Assembly (NCBI GenBank): GCA_020441225.1
Contig: JAGRMP010000084.1
Coordinates: 1,980-7,826 of the forward strand
Reading direction: 5' to 3'
Origin: Maritimibacter sp.
GTDB taxonomy: Bacteria; Pseudomonadota; Alphaproteobacteria; Rhodobacterales; Rhodobacteraceae
DNA: 5,847 nt
The notes beneath the pieces were generated by a model. The model saw only the letters and a list, made by a program, of their open reading frames with translations, was not told the DNA's origin and did no database searches. Shown in pieces: positions 1 through 5,238 of this stretch (positions are counted from its first letter, which is position 1; each line of letters opens with the position of its first letter). A program made the position numbers and the translations under genes.

Positions 1-1903
1 CGGTCGAGATCTGTTCGGACAGATCCGAGGCCGGGATCAGCCGCTCGGCCATGGTGACGTTGTAGTTCGCCGGGTAGACCACCTTGAGCCGGTCGCGCAT
101 GTCGGGGTCGTTGTTCACGATCCGGCCGACGTCGTTGATCAGATGCACGATCTCCTTCGCCACCGCATAGCCCGGCGCCGACTTGCCGCCGAAGATCTTC
201 ACCCGCGGCACGAAATCGCCCTCCGGGTTCTTCTTGATCTCATGCCATTGCGCGATCGTTTCGAACACGTTGAGCAGCTGGCGCTTGTACTCGTGGATGC
301 GTTTGATCTGGACGTCGAACAGCGCGTCCGGATCGACGTCGAGACCGCATTTCTGAAGCATCCAGTTCGAGGTCCGGACCTTGTTCTCGCGCTTCACCTT
401 GGCATAGGCCTCGATGAAGCCCGCGTCCTCGATATGCGGCTCCAGCGCTTCGAGCCGGTCCAGATCGCCTTCCCAACCCTCGCCGATGGTGTCGGTGATG
501 AGGGTCGCAAGCCCCGGGTTCGCGAGCTTCAGCCAGCGCCGCGGGGTGACGCCGTTGGTCACGTTGACGATCCGCTCGGGGTGCAGCTTGTGCAGGTCCG
601 GGAACAGCTGCGACTTGATGAGGTCGGTGTGCAGCGCCGACACACCGTTGACCTTGTGCGCCATGATGAAAGCGAGCTCGCCCATGTGCACCTCGTTGTT
701 GCGCACGATCTCCACGGCCGAGGTCCGGATCGGATAGGCCTTGGCATGGGCCCGGTCGATCATCTCGATAATCTGCATGTGCCGCGGCAGCACGTTGCCC
801 ATCAGCCAGGTCGACCAGCGTTCCAGCGCTTCGGGCAGCAGCGTGTGGTTGGTGTAGCCCAGCACCTTCTGCGCGATCTCCATCGCCGGTTCGAACGCCA
901 TCCCGTGCCGGTCCATGAGCAGCCGGATCAGTTCCGGGCCCGCCAGCGCCGGGTGGGTGTCGTTCATCTGGATCGCGACATGACTGTCGAGCTCGGTCAG
1001 GTCGTCGTGGCTCGCGAGATAGCGGCGCAGGATGTCCTTGATCGAGGCCGAGGTCAGCAGATATTCCTGCTTGAGCCGCAGCTCCTTGCCCTGCAGCGTG
1101 GTGTCGTCCGGGTAGAGCACCCGGGTGATGGTGCGCGCCAGCGTCTCGGGCATTGCCGCGGCGGTATAATCCCCCCGGTTGAACCGCTCGAGATCGAACA
1201 GGTTGGTGGGCTTCGCGCCCCACAGCCTCAGCGTGTTGGCCCAGCGCCCCTGCCAGCCGATCACCGGCATGTCATAGGCGGTGGCGATCACCGTTTCCGC
1301 CGGTTCCCAGACCGACCGGCCCTCATGCTCGCGCACCGCGCCCTTGAACCGCACGGTATACGAGGCTTCCGGCCGCTCGAACTCGAACGGATGGCGCTGG
1401 ATCAGCCAATCCTCGGGCGTTTCCACCTGCTGGCCGGTCTCGAAACGCTGGCGGAACAGCCCGTGCTCGTAACGGATGCCGTAGCCGTAGCCCGGGCAGC
1501 CGAGCGTCGCCATGCTCTCCATGTAGCAGGCCGCGAGCCGCCCCAGACCGCCGTTGCCGAGCGCCGCGTCGGGCTCGTCATGGGCGATATGGTCGAAATC
1601 CTGGCCCAGGTCCATCAGCGCCGCCTCGGCGATGCCCTTGAGCCCGAGGTTGATCGCCGCGTCCTCGAGGATCCGGCCAATGAGAAATTCCATCGACAGG
1701 TAGAACACCCGTTTCTGGTGCTCGGCCCAGGTCCGCCGGTTCGATTCGAACCAGGGCTCGACAATCCGGTCGCGCAGCGCGAACGAGAGCGCCAGCCGCC
1801 AGTCGTAGACCGAGGCGAGCTCCGGCACCTTGCCCACGGTAAACTTCAGATGGTGCAGGATATCGTTTCGGAAACTTTCCCGCGTGATGGTTTCAGTCGA
1901 CAT
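1..1903 (-). CDS. glgP: Glycogen/alpha-glucan phosphorylase, 3' end cut off by the window
   Basis: PLP-dependent GT35 phosphorylase, which removes glucose from the non-reducing end of alpha-1,4-glucans using phosphate to give glucose-1-phosphate in the cytosol. The reading frame is open for 634 codons from ATG at 1903 to the left edge, with no stop. Visible family motifs are FYLSMEFLIGR (about residues 67-77), LGNGGLGRLAACYMES (about 115-130), QMNDTHP (312-318, with the conserved active-site His317) and FDVQIKRIHEYKRQLLN (about 529-545, whose Lys534/Arg535 match the phosphate-site Lys-Arg pair). The last visible residues are SEQIST. In this family the PLP-lysine motif GTGNMK follows shortly after, so about 170-200 residues, including that lysine, lie outside the window. 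The start is not certain: an in-frame GTG at 1912 is three codons upstream and better placed behind the AGGAG at 1923-1927. The gene is transcribed away from the lactonase-amylosucrase pair and has a LacI-like operator just upstream. It could equally be named malP, but the match to bacterial GlgP-type sequences is strong. Confidence 0.95.
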   Translation of the reverse strand, partial: MSTETITRESFRNDILHHLKFTVGKVPELASVYDWRLALSFALRDRIVEPWFESNRRTWAEHQKRVFYLSMEFLIGRILEDAAINLGLKGIAEAALMDLGQDFDHIAHDEPDAALGNGGLGRLAACYMESMATLGCPGYGYGIRYEHGLFRQRFETGQQVETPEDWLIQRHPFEFERPEASYTVRFKGAVREHEGRSVWEPAETVIATAYDMPVIGWQGRWANTLRLWGAKPTNLFDLERFNRGDYTAAAMPETLARTITRVLYPDDTTLQGKELRLKQEYLLTSASIKDILRRYLASHDDLTELDSHVAIQMNDTHPALAGPELIRLLMDRHGMAFEPAMEIAQKVLGYTNHTLLPEALERWSTWLMGNVLPRHMQIIEMIDRAHAKAYPIRTSAVEIVRNNEVHMGELAFIMAHKVNGVSALHTDLIKSQLFPDLHKLHPERIVNVTNGVTPRRWLKLANPGLATLITDTIGEGWEGDLDRLEALEPHIEDAGFIEAYAKVKRENKVRTSNWMLQKCGLDVDPDALFDVQIKRIHEYKRQLLNVFETIAQWHEIKKNPEGDFVPRVKIFGGKSAPGYAVAKEIVHLINDVGRIVNNDPDMRDRLKVVYPANYNVTMAERLIPASDLSEQIST

Positions 1904-1942
1904 GTCTCTCACCGCCTCGGCACTCCTCGTCAGCGATCTTCC

Positions 1943-1963
1943 CGATAGTTGTTAGCGCTATCG
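1943..1963 (-). promoter_or_regulatory. LacI-family-like operator upstream of glgP
   Basis: Two nested dyads share this site. The inner one is the perfect palindrome TAGCGCTA (1953-1960). On the plus strand, TGTTAGCGCTATCG (1950-1963) agrees at 12 of 14 positions with the symmetric form TGTTAGCGCTAACA. The outer one is CGATAG (1943-1948) repeated inverted as CTATCG (1958-1963). A palindrome of about 14 bases with a central CG step is typical of operators bound by LacI-family sugar regulators, so repression relieved by a sugar ligand is the likely mode. It lies 39 bases upstream of the glgP ATG, where it could overlap the promoter, and 381 bases from the lactonase start, so glgP is the likeliest target. 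No LacI-type gene is in the window, and the regulator's identity is unknown. Confidence 0.55.
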
Positions 1964-2098
1964 AGCGTCTTGTTCCAGTCTGGTCCGCTTATCTCCTGCC
2001 GACAGGCACATCCATGGCCGGATGTCCGGACCCGCACGATCGCGAAAGGCTTAGCCGATCTTTCGGGCGAAAACGGGTCCGATGCATGTCTTTCGGCT

Positions 2099-2124
2099 GT
2101 TTTGGAAACAATATCGGCCGGTCG
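2099..2124. repeat. Imperfect direct repeat, copy 1
   Basis: The core TGGAAACAATATC followed by GGCCGGTCG recurs at 2226-2254. From TGG onward the two copies match at 20 of 22 aligned bases, with a 2-base (GC) insertion in copy 2. Similarity extends 5' into a GTTT with one further 1-base gap. The shared GGCCGGTCG end is exact. This could be a duplicated protein-binding site or a remnant of a small duplication; its function is unknown. Confidence 0.5.
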
Positions 2125-2225
2125 GGTTCGTCTGCTCGTTCTGCTTTTACACCGATATTTGGCGTCGCCGGGACGTTAGGGCGCGAATCCCTTATTGGAA
2201 AGGGCTCAAATCGCTTTGGAAGCCC

Positions 2226-2254
2226 GTTTGTGGCAACAAAATCGCGGCCGGTCG
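2226..2254. repeat. Imperfect direct repeat, copy 2
   Basis: Second copy of the motif at 2099-2124, with core TGGCAACAAAATC, then an inserted GC, then GGCCGGTCG. It ends 90 bases before the lactonase start, so it sits where an activator site or the promoter of the lactonase-amylosucrase unit could be. The two copies are offset by about 127-130 bases, roughly 12 helical turns. Whether both are functional sites cannot be decided from the sequence. Confidence 0.5.
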
Positions 2255-2289
2255 AGCGGGAGCGCAGCGAAGCGGCGCCATCGCCGGCC

Positions 2290-2305
2290 ACAGCCGCTAG
2301 GCTGT
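2290..2305. repeat. Perfect inverted repeat ahead of the lactonase gene
   Basis: ACAGCC and GGCTGT flank a 4-base GCTA loop, giving a perfect 6-bp stem, with its 3' edge 24 bases upstream of the lactonase ribosome binding site. It could be a DNA operator or a leader-RNA hairpin. It does not cover the ribosome binding site and has no T-run, so it is not a terminator. Confidence 0.4.
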
Positions 2306-2329
2306 AGGCGAACGAATCGGCAGGGCGTC

Positions 2330-2338
2330 AGGAAAGGA
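2330..2338 (+). promoter_or_regulatory. Ribosome binding site fixing the lactonase start
   Basis: The purine-rich AGGAAAGGA lies 6 bases before the ATG at 2345. The same frame is open from at least 2195, so this site is what decides for the shorter 285-residue protein, which begins where SMP-30 homology begins. Confidence 0.7.
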
Positions 2339-2344
2339 CACGGC

Positions 2345-3202
2345 ATGACACAGGTTTTCGATGACAGGGCCTGCACCCTGGGCGAGGGCCCGCTGTGGCA
2401 CCCCGAGCGCGGCCAGCTGTTCTGGTTCGACATCCTCGCGGGCAAGCTGCTCTCGCGCGACGGCGACAAACCGCTCGAATGGCAGTTTCCCGAGATGGTC
2501 TCGGCGGCGGGCTGGGTCGACCGCGACCGGTTGCTGATCGCTTCCGAGACCTCGCTGTTCCTGTTCGACCTCGCCACAGAGGAGGCCCGGGAAGTGGTGC
2601 CGCTCGAAGCCGACAACATGGAGACCCGCTCCAACGACGGCCGCGCCGACCCCGAGGGCGGCTTCTGGATCGGCACCATGGGCCGCGACGCCGCGCCCGA
2701 GGCGGGCGCGATCTACCGCTTCTTCGACGGCCAGCTGCGGCGGATCTATTCCGGCATCACCATTCCCAACGCGATCTGCTTCGCGCCCGACGGAAAGACC
2801 GCCTATTTCGCCGATTCCCCGACCCACAAGGTCATGGCCCAGCCGCTCGGCGCCGAGGGCTGGCCCGAGGGCCCGCCGCGGGTGTTCCTCGACCTCACGG
2901 GCGAAGGCCTGGTGCCCGACGGCGCGGTGACCGACGCCGCGGGCAACCTCTGGCTCGCCCTCTGGGGCGCGGGCCGCGTCGATGTCTACGGCCCCGATGG
3001 GCGGCTCATCGACACGATCGCCGTCGGAGGAAAAAAGACCACCTGCCCCGCCCTCGGCGGTCCCGGCCTCGATACGCTCTACGCGACCACGGCGCAGGAG
3101 GGCTACGACGCCGCCGGTCTCGCCGCCGATCCGCGCGCGGGCCAGGTCTTCACCGCTCCGGCGGGCCGCGCCGGACGGCCCGAACCGCGCGTTCGGCTCT
3201 GA
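2345..3202 (+). CDS. SMP-30/gluconolactonase-family sugar lactonase
   Basis: A 285-residue six-bladed beta-propeller lactonase of the SMP-30/gluconolactonase/LRE family, which hydrolyses aldono-lactones to the sugar acid using one bound divalent metal. The expected metal ligands are present: Glu14 in LGEGPLW, Asn142 in IPNAICFAPDG and Asp192 in VPDGAVTDAAGN. The substrate-side Arg95 and Asn97 lie in ETRSNDGR, and the family motifs GGFWIGTM (about 105-112) and LDTLYATTAQEG (about 242-253) are intact. Length and C-terminus are normal for the family. There is no signal peptide, so it should be cytosolic. The start follows a good ribosome binding site. Bacterial members act on glucono-, galactono-, arabino- or xylono-lactones, and the sequence alone does not tell which. 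It lies 95 bases upstream of the amylosucrase gene on the same strand, so co-transcription is likely. A role on gluconolactone derived from released glucose would fit but is inference. Confidence 0.9.
   Translation: MTQVFDDRACTLGEGPLWHPERGQLFWFDILAGKLLSRDGDKPLEWQFPEMVSAAGWVDRDRLLIASETSLFLFDLATEEAREVVPLEADNMETRSNDGRADPEGGFWIGTMGRDAAPEAGAIYRFFDGQLRRIYSGITIPNAICFAPDGKTAYFADSPTHKVMAQPLGAEGWPEGPPRVFLDLTGEGLVPDGAVTDAAGNLWLALWGAGRVDVYGPDGRLIDTIAVGGKKTTCPALGGPGLDTLYATTAQEGYDAAGLAADPRAGQVFTAPAGRAGRPEPRVRL
3180..3196 (+). repeat. Inverted repeat across the last codons of the lactonase gene
   Basis: CCGAAC and GTTCGG flank a 5-base CGCGC loop, forming a perfect 6-bp stem that ends 4 bases before the stop codon. 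Because it lies inside coding sequence and is not followed by a T-run, it may be chance in GC-rich DNA or may stabilise the mRNA 3' end. Confidence 0.3.
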
Positions 3203-3223
3203 GCTGCATTCCCGGACCTATCG

Positions 3224-3243
3224 TCGCGGGGGGCGCGATTTCC
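3224..3243 (+). terminator. Weak terminator-like hairpin between lactonase and amylosucrase genes
   Basis: TCGCG (3224-3228) and CGCGA (3234-3238) pair around a GGGGG loop and are followed at once by TTTCC. The 5-bp stem and short T-run are weak. If active it would act as a partial terminator or attenuator, lowering amylosucrase relative to lactonase expression. A poor promoter candidate follows (TTGCCA at 3246-3251, then 17 bases, then TATTTC), so amylosucrase might also be transcribed on its own. Confidence 0.25.
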
Positions 3244-3284
3244 TGTTGCCAACCAACCCCTTCCCACTATTTCCTCGCGGGCAA

Positions 3285-3294
3285 GAGGGAGGAG
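3285..3294 (+). promoter_or_regulatory. Strong ribosome binding site fixing the amylosucrase start
   Basis: GAGGGAGGAG ends 3 bases before the ATG at 3298; its AGGGAG core gives normal spacing. The frame is open far upstream through the lactonase gene (from about 2395), so this site decides the start. TCCTC at 3272-3276 could pair with GAGGG at 3285-3289 and partly mask the site. Confidence 0.75.
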
Positions 3295-3297
3295 CTC

Positions 3298-5190
3298 ATG
3301 CCAAAGACCCTGGCCGAGGATTTCAACACCCGCCTGTTCGAGATGCGGCTGGAGCGCTCGCGTGCGGATCTGTTCGGCATGTTGCAGCGCCTCTACGGCC
3401 ACCACTCCGACTACGAGACGTTCACCGAGAACCTCATCCGCACCCTGCGCGGGAGCTGGAACGACCGCCCCGACACCCTCAAGTGGCGCGACATGGAGCG
3501 CGACCTCGAACCCGACTGGTTCCAGCGCCCCGACATGAACGGCTACGTGTTCTACATCGACCGGTTCGCAGGGACCCTCGACAAGGTGCCCGACAAGCTC
3601 GACTACCTCGAAGACCTCGGCATCACCTATGTCCACTTCATGCCCTGCCTCAAGCCGCGCCCGGGCGACAGCGACGGCGGCTATTCGGTGATGGATTACC
3701 GCGAGGTCAACCCGGCGCTCGGCACCATGGCCGATCTCGAAGCCGCCACCGCCGCCTGCCACGACCGCGGCATGTCGGTCTGCATCGATCTGGTTCTGAA
3801 CCACACCGCCAAGGAGCATGAATGGGCCCGCAAGGCCCGCGCCGGCGAGGGCCGGTACCGCGACTATTACTTCATGTTCCCCGACGACATGCTGCCCAAG
3901 GCGTATGAGTCGACCCTGATCGAGATCTTCCCCGCCAACGCGCCGGGCAACTTCACCTATTACCCCGACATGGACCGCTGGGTCTGGACCACGTTCAACG
4001 AGCACCAGTGGGACCTCAACTGGTCCAACCCGCAGGTCTTTCTCGAAATGACCCGGGTGATGCTGTTCCTCGCCAACAAGGGGGTCGACATCCTGCGGCT
4101 CGACGCGCCCGCCTTCCTGTGGAAGCGCATGGGCACGCGCTGCCAGTCCGAACCCGAAGTGCATGTGCTCCTGCACGCCCTGCGTGCCGCCACCCGGATC
4201 GCCGCGCCGGCCATGATCCACCTCGAAGAGGCGATTGTCGGGCCGGCCGAGATGATCCCCTATCTCGGCGGCGGCGAACATGCGGGCAAGGAGGGCAATC
4301 TCGCCTACCACAACTCGCTGATGGTGCAGTTCTGGTCGGCGCTCGCCGCGCGCGATGTCGGGCTCATGTCCCACGTCTTGCGCACCCATTTCCCGCCCTC
4401 GGTGCCCAATGCCACCTATGCCACCTACCTGCGCTGCCACGACGACATCGGCTGGGCGGTCACCGACGAAGACGCCGGCGCGGTCGGGATCTCCGGTTTC
4501 GGCCACCGTGCCTTTCTCTCCGATTTCTACGACGGCAGCTTCCCCGGCAGCTTTGCCCGCGGCGCGCTGTTCCAGGTCAACGAGGCCACCGGCGACAAGC
4601 GGATCTCGGGCTCCTGCGCCTCGCTCGCCGGGCTGGAACTCGCGCTCGAGACCGGCGACGGCCGCGAGATCGACACCGCCATCGACCGTATCCTGATGGG
4701 CCATGCGCTGATCGCCGCCTGGGGCGGTATTCCGCTGATCTACATGGGCGACGAGATCGCGGCTCTCAACGATTACGGCTACACCCAGGTGCCCGAACAC
4801 GCCCATGACAGCCGCTGGATCCACAGACCGGTGATGGATTGGGACCGCGTCGCCGAGCTTGCCACCCACCGCGACACGCCCCACGCCCGGGTCTACGACG
4901 GCATCCGCCACATCCTCGCCCGCCGCAGCGCCGTGGCCGAGTTCCACGGTGCGGTGCCGACCGAAGTCCTCGACACCGGCCGCCCGGGCGTCTTTGCCTT
5001 CGCCCGCAGCGCGCCCACCGGCCCGGTGGTCTGCGTGTTCAATTTCACCGAGAGCTGGACCGGCCTGCCGGCTTCGTGGTTCGCAGACCAGGGCGTCAAC
5101 CGGCTCTACGATCTCCTGTCCGACGCCCCCGTCCACAGCCCCGACGGCGGCGTGGCGCTGCCGCCCTACGCGCGGGTCTGGATCTGCTGA
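3298..5190 (+). CDS. ams: Amylosucrase (GH13 subfamily 4)
   Basis: A 630-residue enzyme that transfers glucose from sucrose onto alpha-1,4-glucan chains, releasing fructose; it needs no nucleotide sugar. Length matches the Neisseria polysaccharea enzyme (about 636), with an N-terminal helical domain (about 1-80), the TIM barrel with inserted loops, and a C-terminal beta domain from about residue 530. By alignment from memory, the nucleophile is Asp269 in GVDILRLDAPAFLWK (Asp286 in Neisseria), the acid/base Glu311 in HLEEAIVGP (Glu328) and the third carboxylate Asp382 in CHDDIGW (Asp393). The sucrose-pocket Asp126 (SDGGY), His169 (LNHT) and Arg506 (DSRWIHRP) are also present. The Asp/Arg pair and HDDIGW separate it from trehalose synthase and sucrose phosphorylase. 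Two differences stand out: Ile208 replaces Arg226, and Glu310 replaces the Ser before the acid/base. No signal peptide is seen, so it should be cytosolic. The closest alternative is a sucrose hydrolase of the same subfamily, as in Xanthomonas. Confidence 0.92.
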   Translation: MPKTLAEDFNTRLFEMRLERSRADLFGMLQRLYGHHSDYETFTENLIRTLRGSWNDRPDTLKWRDMERDLEPDWFQRPDMNGYVFYIDRFAGTLDKVPDKLDYLEDLGITYVHFMPCLKPRPGDSDGGYSVMDYREVNPALGTMADLEAATAACHDRGMSVCIDLVLNHTAKEHEWARKARAGEGRYRDYYFMFPDDMLPKAYESTLIEIFPANAPGNFTYYPDMDRWVWTTFNEHQWDLNWSNPQVFLEMTRVMLFLANKGVDILRLDAPAFLWKRMGTRCQSEPEVHVLLHALRAATRIAAPAMIHLEEAIVGPAEMIPYLGGGEHAGKEGNLAYHNSLMVQFWSALAARDVGLMSHVLRTHFPPSVPNATYATYLRCHDDIGWAVTDEDAGAVGISGFGHRAFLSDFYDGSFPGSFARGALFQVNEATGDKRISGSCASLAGLELALETGDGREIDTAIDRILMGHALIAAWGGIPLIYMGDEIAALNDYGYTQVPEHAHDSRWIHRPVMDWDRVAELATHRDTPHARVYDGIRHILARRSAVAEFHGAVPTEVLDTGRPGVFAFARSAPTGPVVCVFNFTESWTGLPASWFADQGVNRLYDLLSDAPVHSPDGGVALPPYARVWIC

Positions 5191-5201
5191 GGCGCACCGG
5201 A

Positions 5202-5229
5202 GGCAGCGCGGAGGTCCCCCCGCGCCGCC
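5202..5229. terminator. GC-rich hairpin in the convergent gap, possible bidirectional terminator
   Basis: GGCAGCGCGG (5202-5211) pairs with CCGCGCCGCC (5220-5229) at 9 of 10 positions around an 8-base loop. It lies in the 48-base gap between the converging stops of amylosucrase (5190) and gabD (5239). There is no proper T-run on either side (plus-strand downstream is AGGTTTGCCTT), so it may only pause polymerase or protect 3' ends. Confidence 0.45.
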
Positions 5230-5238
5230 AGGTTTGCC

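Larger units (their letters stand above)
1904..2344. other. Divergent intergenic control region, 441 bases, no convincing gene
   Basis: This gap separates glgP (minus) from the lactonase gene (plus). It is visibly richer in A/T than the flanking genes, especially around 2085-2245. Short open frames exist on both strands, but none has a good ribosome binding site or recognisable protein motifs. The region holds a LacI-like operator near glgP, two imperfect direct repeats, and several short inverted repeats: 2018-2029 (CCGGA/TCCGG, 2-base loop), 2189-2204 (CCCTT/AAGGG, 6-base loop) and 2290-2305. I did not find a convincing sigma-70 promoter for either gene by eye. A weak candidate for glgP on the minus strand has CTGGAA followed 18 bases later by TAACAA, which would lie inside the operator. 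Confidence 0.7.

Noticed and set aside
143..1948. Long plus-strand open frame of 601 codons opposite glgP
   Set aside because: It is the exact antisense register of the phosphorylase frame; its protein has no recognisable motifs and the opposite strand carries all conserved phosphorylase motifs. It comes from the scarcity of TTA, CTA and TCA codons in GC-rich genes.
2231..2246. Possible sigma-54 promoter (TGGCA ... TCGC with GG-N10-GC spacing)
   Set aside because: The spacing fits, but the bases next to both core elements deviate from consensus (TGGCAA rather than TGGCAC, TCGC rather than TTGC), and no activator gene or context supports it.
1989..2291. Small minus-strand frame of 100 codons in the intergenic region
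   Set aside because: No ribosome binding site or family motif seen; open frames of this size are expected by chance in such DNA.
2082..2300. Small plus-strand frame of 72 codons starting MHVFRLFWKQYR
   Set aside because: No good ribosome binding site, no recognised family, and it overlaps the direct repeats and inverted repeats. It cannot be excluded, but nothing supports it.
2395..3297. Upstream in-frame extension of amylosucrase through the lactonase gene
   Set aside because: The extension is Arg/Pro-rich out-of-frame translation of the lactonase. The ATG at 3298 has a strong ribosome binding site and gives a protein of normal family length.
3103..5136. Minus-strand open frame of 677 codons opposite amylosucrase
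   Set aside because: Antisense shadow of a GC-rich gene; the composition is Gly, Val, Ala, Arg, Asp and Glu rich without motifs, while the plus strand encodes a full catalytic enzyme.
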